Positions 35,949 through 45,172 of a stretch of DNA of 64,000 bases are shown piece after piece; the stretch's first letter is position 1; every line of letters begins with the position of its first letter. The position numbers and the translations under genes are program-made. Source of the stretch: an uncultured Lachnospiraceae bacterium (GTDB taxonomy: Bacteria > Bacillota > Clostridia > Lachnospirales > Lachnospiraceae); contig CAJFOF010000001.1 in NCBI GenBank assembly GCA_904395885.1, positions 25,765 to 89,764 on the forward strand. Reading direction: 5' to 3'. Under the pieces are notes generated by a model. That model was not told where the DNA came from. It did no database searches and was given only the letters and a program-made list of their open reading frames with translations.

Positions 35949-36641
35949 TCACTTTTCCTTCTTTTTTTTCGTTTCTTTCTCTTTCTTTTCCCTTTCCTCT
36001 TTATCCTGCATACTGCACACCCGGTAAGACAAACGCATTAGGCTTTCTGACAGATGAACATTCTCTACCACCACATCGTCCGGCACCACCAGGTCTGTAT
36101 GGGCAAAATTCCAGATAGCCTTTACTCCTGCCTTAATAACCCGATCTGCTATCTCCGGAGCCTTTGTCTTCGGTATTGTCAAAGCTGCTATCTGAACCTC
36201 ATTTTCCACAATGAACTGCTCCAGATCTTCTACACCGCGAATCTCAATTCCACGGACTACCAGGCCGATGAGGCGGGGATTAATATCAAACATTCCCTTG
36301 ATCATAAAACCTCTCTTCTCAAAATTCGCATAATTTGCAATGGCCTGTCCCAGATTGCCAGCTCCGATAATAATGATATTATGCTGGCGGTCAATTCCTA
36401 GAATTTTGGCAATTTCTGTATAGAGATACTTTACATTATAGCCATAGCCCTGCTGCCCAAAACCGCCAAAATTGTTCAAGTCCTGACGAATCTGGGATGC
36501 AGTTACTTTCATCCGTTTGCTCAGCTCATTGGAGGAAATGCGTTCTACGCCATCTTCCAGGAGTTCTCCCAGATAACGGTAATACCTGGGCAGCCGTGAA
36601 ATGACTGCTTTGGAAATCACCTTATCATCCACATTTTCCAC
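35949..36641 (-). CDS. rex: Redox-sensing transcriptional repressor Rex
   Basis: A 230-residue repressor that reads the NADH/NAD+ ratio and controls fermentation and respiration genes. It has an N-terminal winged helix (ISSNELSKRMKVTASQIRQDLNNFG, about residues 35-59) and a Rossmann domain (IIIGAGNLGQAIANY, about 91-105). The C-terminus ends in a lysine/glutamate-rich tail of about 20 residues that is not part of the usual fold. The start is GTG at 36641 with AAAGG upstream. It has a strong promoter and heads the rex-nnr-alr-mazF group. Confidence 0.94.
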   Translation of the reverse strand: MENVDDKVISKAVISRLPRYYRYLGELLEDGVERISSNELSKRMKVTASQIRQDLNNFGGFGQQGYGYNVKYLYTEIAKILGIDRQHNIIIIGAGNLGQAIANYANFEKRGFMIKGMFDINPRLIGLVVRGIEIRGVEDLEQFIVENEVQIAALTIPKTKAPEIADRVIKAGVKAIWNFAHTDLVVPDDVVVENVHLSESLMRLSYRVCSMQDKEEREKKEKETKKKKEK

Positions 36642-36678
36642 CTGACCTTTCTCTTTCCAATTCTTTTTTCTGACTTCT

Positions 36679-36707
36679 ATTATAAATTTGTGTCAAATTC
36701 TTGTCAA
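36679..36707 (-). promoter_or_regulatory. Consensus promoter of rex
   Basis: Minus strand TTGACA (36707-36702), exactly 17 bp, TATAAT (36684-36679): both hexamers perfect. The sequence around the spacer (TTTGACACAAATT) has partial similarity to Rex half-sites, so autoregulation is possible. Confidence 0.85.
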
Positions 36708-36735
36708 ATTGTTTTTTTCTCACAGCATGTACTTC

Positions 36736-36764
36736 TTGCAAAAAAGACCCCTGTATATTATACT
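36736..36764 (+). promoter_or_regulatory. Promoter of the ABC-F gene
   Basis: TTGCAA (36736-36741), 17 bp, TATACT (36759-36764), diverging from the rex promoter. Confidence 0.7.
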
Positions 36765-36798
36765 AAAGCCGTAGTTTTTACGCATTCAGGAGGTTTTT

Positions 36799-38796
36799 AT
36801 GATACTATCGTGCAGTAATATCTGCAAAGCATTCGGAAGCGATACCATTTTGGATCACGTCTCCTTTCATATAGAAGAACACGAAAAAGCGGCCATTGTA
36901 GGAATCAACGGTGCCGGGAAATCCACTCTGCTAAAAATAATTATCGGCGAGCTGCCGGCTGATGACGGCGTGGTGGCTGTCTCCAAGGGAAAAACTCTGG
37001 GTTATCTGGCCCAACATCAAGATCTGGACAGCAGCCGTTCCATCTATGATGAGGTTCTGGAGGTAAAGCGGCCAGTTCTGGAAATGGAAGAACGGCTCCG
37101 TTTTCTGGAGAGGGAAATGAAAGAAAAAGACGGGGAAGACCTGGAAGCTATGTTCCGGGAATACAACCGGCTCAGTCACGAATTTGATCTGGCCAACGGC
37201 TATGCCTGCCAGAGCGAGGTTATCGGCGTACTGAAGGGTCTGGGCTTTGGGGAAGAGGACTTTTCAAAGCCGATCTCCACACTCTCCGGCGGCCAGAAAA
37301 CCCGTGTCGCTCTGGGAAAACTCCTGCTTACCGAACCGGATATTCTGCTTCTGGACGAGCCTACCAACCACCTGGATATGGAGAGTATTGCCTGGCTGGA
37401 AACCTATCTTTCAAATTATACGGGAAGCGTCATTATCGTGGCTCACGACCGGTACTTTTTGGATCGGACTGTCAAAAAAATCATCGAGCTGGACGGCGGA
37501 AAGTCCACGGTCTTTTCCGGCGGCTATACGGCATACAGCGAAAAAAAAGCTCTGCTCCGTCAGGCCCAGGTCAAAGCATATTTGAACCAGCAGCAGGAAA
37601 TCCGCCACCAGGAAGAGGTCATTGCAAAATTAAAGTCTTTTAACCGGGAAAAATCCATCAAGCGGGCGGAAAGCCGCGAAAAAATGCTGGCAAAAATCGA
37701 AGTTCTGGAAAAGCCCACAGAAATCAATGACGCTATGGACATACATCTGGAACCCAGGGTAGTCAGTGGAAACGATGTCCTTACTGTGACCGGGCTGTCC
37801 AAGGCCTTTGGCCCTCTCTCACTCTTCTCCGATGTAAACTTTGAGATCAAGCGGGGAGAACGGGTTGCTGTCATCGGAAACAACGGGACAGGCAAGACCA
37901 CCCTGCTGAAGATCATCAATCAGATGGTTCCGGCTGATTCTGGCGATATTCGCCTGGGGTCTAAGGTTCAGATCGGATATTATGACCAGGAGCATCAGGT
38001 TCTCCACATGGAAAAAACGGTCTTTGAAGAGGTTCAGGACGCCTATCCCAATATGAACAATACCCAGGTGCGGAACATTCTCGCCGCTTTCCTTTTTACC
38101 GGCGACGATGTTTTTAAACGGATCAGTGATCTCAGCGGCGGGGAGCGGGGACGGGTCTCATTGGCCAAACTGATGCTGTCTGAATCCAATTTTCTGATTC
38201 TGGACGAGCCCACCAACCATCTGGACATTACTTCAAAGGAGATTCTGGAGGACGCCCTGAACCGCTACACCGGCACAGTGCTCTATGTGTCCCATGACCG
38301 GTATTTCATCAACCGCACGGCCACACGTATTTTGGAACTGACCGGACAGACGTTTATCAGTTATATCGGCAATTACGATTATTATCTGGAAAAGAAAGAC
38401 CTGATGCAGTCACTCTACGCTTCCAGGGAGCCGGAAACCCGCAAAAATTCTTCCGGAAGCTTCTCCTCCGGCGGATTTTCAGCAGCTCCTTCCGGCGCGC
38501 CCCTCACCGCGGAAGACGGTGGCGGAAAAGCGTCAGCCTCCACTGATTCCAAGCAGGACTGGAAAGCCCAAAAGGAAGAACAGGCCCGCATCCGGAAACG
38601 CCAGAATGAATTAAAACGAACCGAAGAAGAAATCCACCGCCTGGAAACCCGCAACAGCGAAATTGATGAACTCCTGACGCACGAGGACATCTGCCGGGAT
38701 GTTCCTAAGCTGATCGAGCTGAACACTGAAAAGGAAAATCTGGAAGAGCGCCTGCTGGCTCTCTATGAACAGTGGGAATCCTTAGCTCAAGCCTAA
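36799..38796 (+). CDS. ABC-F family ATPase
   Basis: A 665-residue soluble protein with two ABC domains and no membrane part. Walker A sites are GINGAGKST (about residue 36) and GNNGTGKTT (about 358); signature motifs are LSGGQKT and LSGGERG; Walker B regions read LLLDEPTNHLD and LILDEPTNHLD. A charged linker (about 240-310) and a C-terminal coiled coil (about 580-660) are typical. ABC-F proteins act on the ribosome, some protecting against antibiotics; no class-specific feature decides here. AGGAGG precedes the ATG, and a small membrane gene follows by 11 bp. Confidence 0.93.
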   Translation: MILSCSNICKAFGSDTILDHVSFHIEEHEKAAIVGINGAGKSTLLKIIIGELPADDGVVAVSKGKTLGYLAQHQDLDSSRSIYDEVLEVKRPVLEMEERLRFLEREMKEKDGEDLEAMFREYNRLSHEFDLANGYACQSEVIGVLKGLGFGEEDFSKPISTLSGGQKTRVALGKLLLTEPDILLLDEPTNHLDMESIAWLETYLSNYTGSVIIVAHDRYFLDRTVKKIIELDGGKSTVFSGGYTAYSEKKALLRQAQVKAYLNQQQEIRHQEEVIAKLKSFNREKSIKRAESREKMLAKIEVLEKPTEINDAMDIHLEPRVVSGNDVLTVTGLSKAFGPLSLFSDVNFEIKRGERVAVIGNNGTGKTTLLKIINQMVPADSGDIRLGSKVQIGYYDQEHQVLHMEKTVFEEVQDAYPNMNNTQVRNILAAFLFTGDDVFKRISDLSGGERGRVSLAKLMLSESNFLILDEPTNHLDITSKEILEDALNRYTGTVLYVSHDRYFINRTATRILELTGQTFISYIGNYDYYLEKKDLMQSLYASREPETRKNSSGSFSSGGFSAAPSGAPLTAEDGGGKASASTDSKQDWKAQKEEQARIRKRQNELKRTEEEIHRLETRNSEIDELLTHEDICRDVPKLIELNTEKENLEERLLALYEQWESLAQA

Positions 38797-38807
38797 AAGG
38801 AGGCACT

Positions 38808-39011
38808 ATGAAACAATATACAAAACTCCAGCGCCGGCTGGCTTTAGCCGGCGCCGTTTTCCTGATCTTTATCTATATCTTGGCTTTGGTCTTTGCCCTC
38901 TCTGACAGCCCGCTGGCTCCCAGAGTCATTGCCGCCGCCATTTTCTGCACAGTCGCTATTCCGATCTTTATTTACGCCTTCATCATGGTAACGAAAATGA
39001 TGAAAAAGTAG
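38808..39011 (+). CDS. Small two-helix membrane protein
   Basis: A 67-residue protein with two hydrophobic segments (about residues 11-29 and 36-60) and basic ends (MKQYTKLQRRL, VTKMMKK). AAAGGAGGCACT precedes the ATG at 38808; an in-frame ATG at 38772 lies inside the ABC-F gene and lacks a ribosome site. It is 11 bp downstream of the ABC-F gene and probably in its operon. I do not recognise the family. Confidence 0.75.
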   Translation: MKQYTKLQRRLALAGAVFLIFIYILALVFALSDSPLAPRVIAAAIFCTVAIPIFIYAFIMVTKMMKK

Positions 39012-39060
39012 GACGCGGCCTGCTGTTTAATAGTATGTTCAATCCTTCGTTTAAAGGAGA

Positions 39061-39261
39061 GTGTATGTAATAAATCAACGATGTATCTCCAACGAATGCC
39101 TCAGCTCCACTTTAAAGGAGCTGGAAGCCGATCAGCTTGTACATCGAGAAGAGTATCCTCAGATCCCGCCAAAAGTGGAATACAGTTTAACGGAAAGAGG
39201 AAAATCTCTGATTCCCATTTTGGACAAAATGTGCGAGTGGGGAGATAAAAACCGGATTTAA
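39061..39261 (+). pseudogene. HxlR-family regulator remnant lacking its N-terminal half
   Basis: The 66-residue frame (GTG at 39061) contains [20 protein letters not shown] followed by [21 protein letters not shown], the second half of the HxlR winged helix. HxlR proteins are normally 100-120 residues, and the first helices with the redox-active Cys and the start of the helix-turn-helix are absent. An AAAGGAGAG precedes it. The upstream 50 bp do not supply the missing part in another frame, so this reads as a truncated gene, although a short product could still be made. Confidence 0.7.
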
Positions 39262-39296
39262 CTATCCGATATGGACGAATCCGGATCTGTCTGCAG

Positions 39297-39325
39297 CCCG
39301 GTCTTTTCCAAAAGAACCGGGTTTC
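39297..39325. terminator. Bidirectional terminator between the HxlR remnant and rRNA methyltransferase
   Basis: CCCGG plus TCTTTT (39297-39307) pairs with AAAAGA plus CCGGG (39310-39321) with one bulged A, followed by TTT on the plus strand. The stop codon of the converging methyltransferase gene begins at its edge. Confidence 0.7.
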
Positions 39326-40541
39326 ATTTGCTCAAAAGACACACAGTCTCTATGCTCCCTGTCCAGGGGAAGAGGTCCACGCCCCACCCTTCTCTGGCGT
39401 GATAGCCCAGAGTCTTCATATATCTCAAGTCTCTGGCCAGAGTATCCGGACCGCAGGAAATATAGATAACCCGTTCCGGTTCCAGGGCAGCGATGGAATC
39501 CATAAAAGCCTTTGTGCTTCCTGTCCGGGGCGGGTCCATAATAACTACATCGGCCTTCCCTTTCCGCCTTGCCATCTCCGTCATAAACCGTCCTGCATCG
39601 TTACAGTAGAAACGGATATTGTTCACACTGTTGCGTCTGGCATTCTGGACGGCATCTCTCACCGCGTCCGGATTCAGTTCTATGCCGATCACTTCTTTTG
39701 CCTTTTTGCTGGCAATGATCCCAATCGTACCGATCCCGCAGTAGGCGTCAATGACTGTCTCTTTACCCGTCAATCCGGCCATTTCAAGGGCTTTTCCGTA
39801 GAGGATCTCTGTCTGGACCGGATTGACCTGATAAAAGGATTTTGAGGAAATCCGAAAGGTGCAGCTACACAGGACATCCTCGATATATCCGGGGCCGTAA
39901 AGGGTGTGTTCTTTTTCTCCCAAAACCATGCTGGTTCCCCGGCCGTTGATGTTCTGAATAATGGTGGTAATATCCGGATGTTCTTTCAACAGGGCTTTGA
40001 CGAAATTATTTTTTGAGGGAAAAACCGGAGATGCTGTCACCAGAACTACCATGATCTCTCCCGTAGAAAATCCCCGTTTTACCAGCACGTGCCGCAGCAG
40101 CCCGTAGCCGGTATCTTCATCGTAATTGCGGATCTTAAATGATGGAAGGAGGCGGCGAACTGTCCCGATGATCTCATCTGCTTTTTCATCCTCAATCAGA
40201 CAGGACTCTACCGGAACGATCCTGTGGCTGTTCGCCTCGTAAATTCCGGAGACTGGTTTCCCTCTTCTGTCACAGCCAAATACAGCGTGAACTTTATTGC
40301 GGTAATGGTAAGGATTGTCCATACCGATCATCCCGCGCAAAGGACACAGCCCCTTCAGCAGAGCTGACAAAGTATTCTGTTTCGCTTTCAACTGTTCCTG
40401 GTATGACAAATGGAGGTACTGGCAGCTTCCGCATTTGCCTGATACCGGACACGGAGATTTTGTATGCCTCACAGGTTTTCCTCTTTTCTTTTTCTGATTT
40501 TCTTGCATTTTTTTCGTTCCAGCCTTATGATGATTTTGCAT
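39324..40541 (-). CDS. rlmD: 23S rRNA (uracil-5-)-methyltransferase, RlmD/RumA type
   Basis: About 405 residues. It belongs to the SAM-dependent uracil C5 methyltransferases. A cysteine cluster for a 4Fe-4S centre (CPVSGKCGSC, plus a later Cys in VESCLIED) precedes the catalytic domain with IDAYCGIGTIGI, VIMDPPRTGS and the nucleophile region YISCGPDTLARDL. In Firmicutes the single enzyme RlmCD may methylate two sites; which applies here is not decidable. Start choice is uncertain: ATG at 40541 or 40508, neither with a strong ribosome site. Confidence 0.85.
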   Translation of the reverse strand: MQNHHKAGTKKMQENQKKKRGKPVRHTKSPCPVSGKCGSCQYLHLSYQEQLKAKQNTLSALLKGLCPLRGMIGMDNPYHYRNKVHAVFGCDRRGKPVSGIYEANSHRIVPVESCLIEDEKADEIIGTVRRLLPSFKIRNYDEDTGYGLLRHVLVKRGFSTGEIMVVLVTASPVFPSKNNFVKALLKEHPDITTIIQNINGRGTSMVLGEKEHTLYGPGYIEDVLCSCTFRISSKSFYQVNPVQTEILYGKALEMAGLTGKETVIDAYCGIGTIGIIASKKAKEVIGIELNPDAVRDAVQNARRNSVNNIRFYCNDAGRFMTEMARRKGKADVVIMDPPRTGSTKAFMDSIAALEPERVIYISCGPDTLARDLRYMKTLGYHAREGWGVDLFPWTGSIETVCLLSK

Positions 40542-40562
40542 AAATGATAAAAGGAGCTTACT

Positions 40563-41114
40563 ATGACTGAATTTACACTTTTTTCCGGACGCCCCCAAGG
40601 AGCCGATGCCCTTGGCCGCCTGAAGAAGGAACTGGATACCTACGATCTGCTGGATCAATTACAGATCCCTTATTTCCGGGTGGATCACCCGGCTGTGGAT
40701 ACCATTGCAGAATGCAGCGCTATCGGCGATCTTCTGGGTGTCTCTATCTGCAAAAATTTATTTCTCACCAATGCCCAGAAATCAAAATTTTATCTTCTTG
40801 CAATGCCGGGGGACAAAAAATTCCGCACGGCCATTCTCTCCAAGCAAATCAGTTCTTCCAGACTGTCCTTTGCCGGCCCAGAATATCTGCAGGAGTTTCT
40901 CGATCTGACCCCCGGCTCAGTCAGCATCCTGGGATTAAAAAACGACACCGGCTGCCGCGTCCAACTCCTGCTGGACAGGGATGTCGTCCTGGGACAGGAG
41001 TTTTTCGGCTGTCACCCCTGTATCAATACATCCAGCCTAAAGCTGGCTACGGCAGACCTGCTGAACACATTTCTCCCTTACACCGGCCATTCTCCAATCA
41101 TCGTAGACCTTTGA
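40563..41114 (+). CDS. YbaK/ProX-type aminoacyl-tRNA deacylase
   Basis: A 183-residue protein of the YbaK/prolyl-tRNA synthetase-associated fold. It contains YFRVDHPAVDTIAECSAIGD near residues 40-59, the lysine in SICKNLFLT, and the C-terminal GCHPCINTSSLKLATADLL typical of ProX-like free-standing editing domains. Such enzymes hydrolyse mischarged alanyl- or cysteinyl-tRNA(Pro). AAAGGAGCTTACT precedes the ATG. It is divergent from rlmD with only about 22 bp between starts. Confidence 0.85.
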   Translation: MTEFTLFSGRPQGADALGRLKKELDTYDLLDQLQIPYFRVDHPAVDTIAECSAIGDLLGVSICKNLFLTNAQKSKFYLLAMPGDKKFRTAILSKQISSSRLSFAGPEYLQEFLDLTPGSVSILGLKNDTGCRVQLLLDRDVVLGQEFFGCHPCINTSSLKLATADLLNTFLPYTGHSPIIVDL

Positions 41115-41134
41115 CAGTCTGGCCTGTCACACAG

Positions 41135-41211
41135 AAAAATAGGGGTACCGCACAGTATTCTTCTCCGGAAATCTCAGGAATTCTATTGTGCGGCATCCCC
41201 TCTATTTTTTT
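41135..41211. terminator. Strong bidirectional terminator
   Basis: A long imperfect stem joins AGGGG-(TA)-CCGCACA at 41141-41153 to TGTGCGG-(CAT)-CCCCT at 41187-41202, flanked by AAAAAT on the left and ATTTTTTT on the right. It serves the converging deacylase and aminopeptidase genes. Confidence 0.8.
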
Positions 41212-41215
41212 GTCC

Positions 41216-43009
41216 TTAAATGGCTCTTGTAGCTTCCTTCAGCCATTCTCTTTCTTCTTCCTCCAGATACGGAGAAATTTTTTCATAAACCACTTTATGG
41301 TACTGGTTCAGGTGCTCGATATCTTCCGGCCGCATCAGGCTCTTGTCGATAGCGTCCAGATCGATGGGCACATAGGTCAGAAATTCAAATTTCATAAACT
41401 GGCCGTACTCGTTCTTTTCGTCTTTGACACAGACCATCAGATTTTCTGTCCGGATTCCATGGCTTCCCTCAATATAAATCCCCGGTTCATCTGAAGTCAC
41501 CATTCCAGCCTCCAGCACGCAGTTGTCCTGACGCTCCGGCACCATCTTCCAGCGGATTCCGTTGGGCCGTTCGTGGACATTCAGCAGATAGCCTACACCA
41601 TGTCCCGTCCCATGATCAAAGTTCAGGCCCCGGCTCCAGAAGGGCTCCCTTGCCACATAATCTAAATTCAGGCCCCGGCATCCGTACAGGAAGCGCACAT
41701 TTCCCAAGCGCAGCATGCTGATCAGCGTCAGTGTAAAATGTTCCCGTTCCCCGTCTGTCAGTTCTCCCAAAGCAATGGTTCTGGTGATATCCGTCGTTCC
41801 CTCATAGTATTGGCCGCCTGAGTCCACCAGATAAAAGCCTCTCGCCTCCAGTTTGGCGTTGCTCTCCTCTGTAGCCGAATAGTGGCACATTGCAGCATTG
41901 GCCCCATAGGCAGATATGGTCGGAAAGCTCAGCCCCAGATTCCCTTCCTGGCCGCGGCGAAGGCTGTTTAAGTAGTCTGCAACACTGATCTCGTCCATAG
42001 GGATCTTCCCGATATTTTTCTTTAACCAGTAAATAAACTTGGTCATTGCCACTCCGTCTTTGATATGGGCCTTCCTGATGTTTTCAATCTCCACCGGATT
42101 TTTAATAGCCTTCATCAGAGCTGTGGGATTCTGGATATTGATGATCTCATTGGTGCCGTCCAGAAGCTGGGTAAGCGCAAAATTCGTCCGGCTCTTTTCC
42201 AGCATCACGGTCTCGCCGTGCAGCTTGGCAACATCGCTGTAAATGGCATCATAGGGCCTGATTGTCACGCCTTTTTCCTTCAGATAACCCGTTACGCTGC
42301 TGTCCAGAACCGCCTCGTTAATATAGAGGTACAAACTCTCTCTGGTTGCCATCAGGTAAGAAAGAACCACCGGATTGCAGTCCACATCATTGCCGCGGAT
42401 ATTCAGCAGCCAGACAATGTCGTCCAGGGTCGTCAGGATATGGACGGTGGCTCCGCAGTCTTCCATTTTCTTCCGAAGGTCCCCAATTTTATCCTCAGCA
42501 TCTTTTCCCGCATATTTCACATCCAGGACCCACACAGGTTCAGCCGGAAGCGCAGGGCGGTCTTCCCAGATTTCTCCCACCAGATCTTCCTGGCAGGCAA
42601 TGGCAATGTCTTTTACGCCCAAAGCGTCTTCCAGTTCTTCTCCCTCAGCGGTGTTTACTACCCGTCCGTCAAAAGCCAGGGTTCCGCCCTGCGGAATCTT
42701 TTCCAGAAGATATTCCTTTATAGAAGGCGTCCCCTCCTGTCCCATCTTCTGCAGAACTACTGTGGAACCCTCAAGCTGTGCGGCAGCCTGAACAAAATAG
42801 CGGCCGTCTGTCCACAGTGCGGCATCATCCTTTGTAATCACTGCCGTGCCGGCTGATCCGGTAAAACCAGTCATAAATTCTCTGCATTTAAAGTGCTTCC
42901 CTACATACTCAGACTCGTGGAAATCAGAGGTAGGAATCATATAAGCATCTATGGAGCGCTCCTGCATCAGTGCTCTCAGTTTCTGTAAACGTTCCTGAAT
43001 CTGGTTCAT
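41216..43009 (-). CDS. Xaa-Pro aminopeptidase (M24B family)
   Basis: A 597-residue cytosolic metallopeptidase that removes N-terminal residues preceding proline. Two creatinase-like N-domains (about 1-300) precede the pita-bread domain with its metal ligands: VDSGGQYYEGTTDITR (both Asp), HGTGHGVGYLLNVHE (His), DEPGIY and RTENLM (Glu). The length matches the large eukaryote-like AmpP form, which also occurs in clostridia. AGAGGATG lies upstream. It is followed by the HAD and GltD-like genes on the same strand. Confidence 0.93.
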   Translation of the reverse strand: MNQIQERLQKLRALMQERSIDAYMIPTSDFHESEYVGKHFKCREFMTGFTGSAGTAVITKDDAALWTDGRYFVQAAAQLEGSTVVLQKMGQEGTPSIKEYLLEKIPQGGTLAFDGRVVNTAEGEELEDALGVKDIAIACQEDLVGEIWEDRPALPAEPVWVLDVKYAGKDAEDKIGDLRKKMEDCGATVHILTTLDDIVWLLNIRGNDVDCNPVVLSYLMATRESLYLYINEAVLDSSVTGYLKEKGVTIRPYDAIYSDVAKLHGETVMLEKSRTNFALTQLLDGTNEIINIQNPTALMKAIKNPVEIENIRKAHIKDGVAMTKFIYWLKKNIGKIPMDEISVADYLNSLRRGQEGNLGLSFPTISAYGANAAMCHYSATEESNAKLEARGFYLVDSGGQYYEGTTDITRTIALGELTDGEREHFTLTLISMLRLGNVRFLYGCRGLNLDYVAREPFWSRGLNFDHGTGHGVGYLLNVHERPNGIRWKMVPERQDNCVLEAGMVTSDEPGIYIEGSHGIRTENLMVCVKDEKNEYGQFMKFEFLTYVPIDLDAIDKSLMRPEDIEHLNQYHKVVYEKISPYLEEEEREWLKEATRAI

Positions 43010-43041
43010 TGTACATTCATCCTCTTTCTTCTTACAATTTT

Positions 43042-43845
43042 TTATATTTCAAATGGCCCTTCCGGAATCCATCCAAAATGGCGGCATGCTCTATATACCC
43101 CATGATCCCCAATATCCGCCGTAATATAATCGGCGACCGGTTTCAAGTCCTCTATGGAATTTCCCATGGCAATGCCGATCCCGGCTGTCTGTAAGATCTC
43201 GTAATCATTCATACTGTCTCCTACTGCCACCGTATCCTTCAGGTCTACCCCATAATACTGGCACAGCCGCTTTAAGCCTTCTGCCTTGGACGCCTTCTTC
43301 TCCACCACATCGGCTCCCATCTTTCCTGCAAACATAGGAAGTTTCAGTTCCGGAAAATGAGCTTCAAAATCCAGCACTCCCGGTTCTGTCCCCTGGTAAG
43401 CCAGTGTGTGGATGTCCATATCCATCAGCAGCCAGGGATCCCGGAAATTCCTCACGCATTTTCCCCAGCGCTTGATATCCATTGCCTCCACTACCGGAGG
43501 ATTTATATAGTAATCTTCATCCCCAATGGTCACACCGACACTGTAAGAGTGTTCCTGTGCGTAGGATAAAATCTTCCTCAGCAGCTCCTTATCCATAAAA
43601 TGCTCAAAGATCACTTCATCGCCGACCGTAATCTTCGTCCCATTAAGATGGATAATCGCATCAGGCTTTACGATCTCTTTAAACTGGCGGCTGTAATGGT
43701 TGTCCATATCCCGCCCGGTCCCCAGGACAACGATAAACTCCCGGCGAAGGTGTTCCAGGGCGTAAAGAGCGCTGTCCGGTATGGAAAATGTGGAATGATC
43801 CAGCAGCGTCTGATCCAGATCCAGGCTGATAATCTTTTTTGCCAT
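43042..43845 (-). CDS. Cof-type HAD hydrolase
   Basis: A 267-residue haloacid-dehalogenase phosphatase. Motif I is SLDLDQTLLD (residues 7-16), motif II VLGTGRD, motif III the lysine in GADVVEKKASKAEG, and motif IV VAVGDSMNDYEIL. The C2B cap is typical of Cof proteins that dephosphorylate sugar phosphates or cofactors; the substrate is unknown. AAAGGAGTATGAC precedes the ATG. It lies 28 bp after the GltD-like gene and 32 bp before the aminopeptidase gene, so all three may be one operon. Confidence 0.9.
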   Translation of the reverse strand: MAKKIISLDLDQTLLDHSTFSIPDSALYALEHLRREFIVVLGTGRDMDNHYSRQFKEIVKPDAIIHLNGTKITVGDEVIFEHFMDKELLRKILSYAQEHSYSVGVTIGDEDYYINPPVVEAMDIKRWGKCVRNFRDPWLLMDMDIHTLAYQGTEPGVLDFEAHFPELKLPMFAGKMGADVVEKKASKAEGLKRLCQYYGVDLKDTVAVGDSMNDYEILQTAGIGIAMGNSIEDLKPVADYITADIGDHGVYRACRHFGWIPEGPFEI

Positions 43846-43873
43846 GTCATACTCCTTTGTGTGTCATTAAAAT

Positions 43874-45097
43874 CTAGTCGTCGAGACTCTGTACGTACTC
43901 ATCGATAGCGTCTGCAATCATTTTGGAGTACTTTACAGCTTCTACCACAGTCTTTGCCCCGGTAACGACATCTCCGGAAGCGAAAATACCCGGTTTGGTG
44001 GTCTGCCCGTGGGCATCTGTCTTCAACAGACCTCTCTGATCCACTTCCAGCCCCTTTGTTCTGTTGACGATCCGGTCCTGGGGCCCCTGGCTGATAGAAA
44101 TCAGTGTAGAATCTGCCGGGAAAAGCCGCGCCGTCTCCATATGCTTCACCATATTGCCGTCCTCGTCCCAGGAGATATCTACCATAACAGGCCCTTCGTC
44201 CTTGATCTCCACAGGCGCCTTCAGGTACTCAAACTTCACACCGTCAATCTGGGCGTATTCCACTTCTCTGGGCGATGCCGCCGGAACTTCCGTGATGGAA
44301 AATACGGTGACTTCCCTGCTTCCATGGCGAATCGCAGTCCTTGCAACGTCCATAGCCGCATTTCCGGCCCCGATCACTGCAACCCGATCCCCCAGATGGT
44401 AGACCTCAGGATTTCTCAGATAGTGGATTGCAAAGTGGACGTTTCCAAACGTCTCACCTGGAATTTTCAACGTGTTGGGCCTCCAGACTCCGGTTCCCAC
44501 AAAAATCGCCTTATAGCCATCCCGGAACATATCGTCCGTACTGATGGAACCGCCAATAGCGATATTGGGTCTGAATAAAATGCCCATTTTTTCCATCTTC
44601 TTTTTATATCGGTCCAGTATTGATTTCGGCAGCCGAAATTCCGGAATCCCATAGCGGAGGATGCCGCCGATCTTCTCCCGGTCTTCAAAAACTGTGATCT
44701 TATAACCCCTCTGGGCCAGCAGGATCGCTATCGTGATCCCCGCAGGTCCCGCTCCGATTACAGCCACTTTCTTTCCGTTGGACTCTTTCATAGGGATTTC
44801 CAGACGCTCAAAGCAGGAATCAGAAATATAATTTTCAATGCTGCTGATGTGAACCGGAGACTCTTTGATTCCTCTGATGCAGTGCCCCTCACACTGCTTT
44901 TCATGGTCGCATACCAGAGAACAAATCACAGACAGAGGGTTATTGGCAAATACCATTTCTCCTGCCTTCAGTACATCGTTATTCAGAAACATCTGAATCA
45001 TCTCCGGAATCGGCGTATTGATCGGGCAGCCCTGACGGCATCTCGGTTTTTTGCAATTCAGACAGCGCTTTGCTTCATCAATTACATGTACAGCCAT
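43874..45097 (-). CDS. GltD-like NAD(P)-dependent oxidoreductase
   Basis: A 407-residue flavoprotein related to the small subunit of glutamate synthase and to NfnB. N-terminal cysteines in CLNCKKPRCRQGCP (about residues 13-26) and CSLVCDHEKQCEGHC bind iron-sulphur clusters. Two dinucleotide sites follow: AVIGAGPAGITIAILL (FAD, near 112) and AVIGAGNAAMDVART (NADPH, near 245). A GASGD-like C-terminal motif (FASGDVVTGAKTVVEAV) contacts FAD. No large subunit is nearby, so its partner (ferredoxin, rubredoxin or GltB elsewhere) is unknown. GGAGGAGTG precedes the ATG. Confidence 0.87.
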   Translation of the reverse strand: MAVHVIDEAKRCLNCKKPRCRQGCPINTPIPEMIQMFLNNDVLKAGEMVFANNPLSVICSLVCDHEKQCEGHCIRGIKESPVHISSIENYISDSCFERLEIPMKESNGKKVAVIGAGPAGITIAILLAQRGYKITVFEDREKIGGILRYGIPEFRLPKSILDRYKKKMEKMGILFRPNIAIGGSISTDDMFRDGYKAIFVGTGVWRPNTLKIPGETFGNVHFAIHYLRNPEVYHLGDRVAVIGAGNAAMDVARTAIRHGSREVTVFSITEVPAASPREVEYAQIDGVKFEYLKAPVEIKDEGPVMVDISWDEDGNMVKHMETARLFPADSTLISISQGPQDRIVNRTKGLEVDQRGLLKTDAHGQTTKPGIFASGDVVTGAKTVVEAVKYSKMIADAIDEYVQSLDD

Positions 45098-45131
45098 AAC
45101 TACTCACTCCTCCATTTTCTCAACTGGTTCC

Positions 45132-45160
45132 AGTATACCTTAATTTTTTCAATCTGTCAC
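45132..45160 (-). promoter_or_regulatory. Promoter of the GltD-like gene
   Basis: Minus strand GTGACA (45160-45155), 17 bp, TATACT (45137-45132), about 35 bp before the start codon. Confidence 0.6.
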
Positions 45161-45172
45161 CTGTTACCTCGC

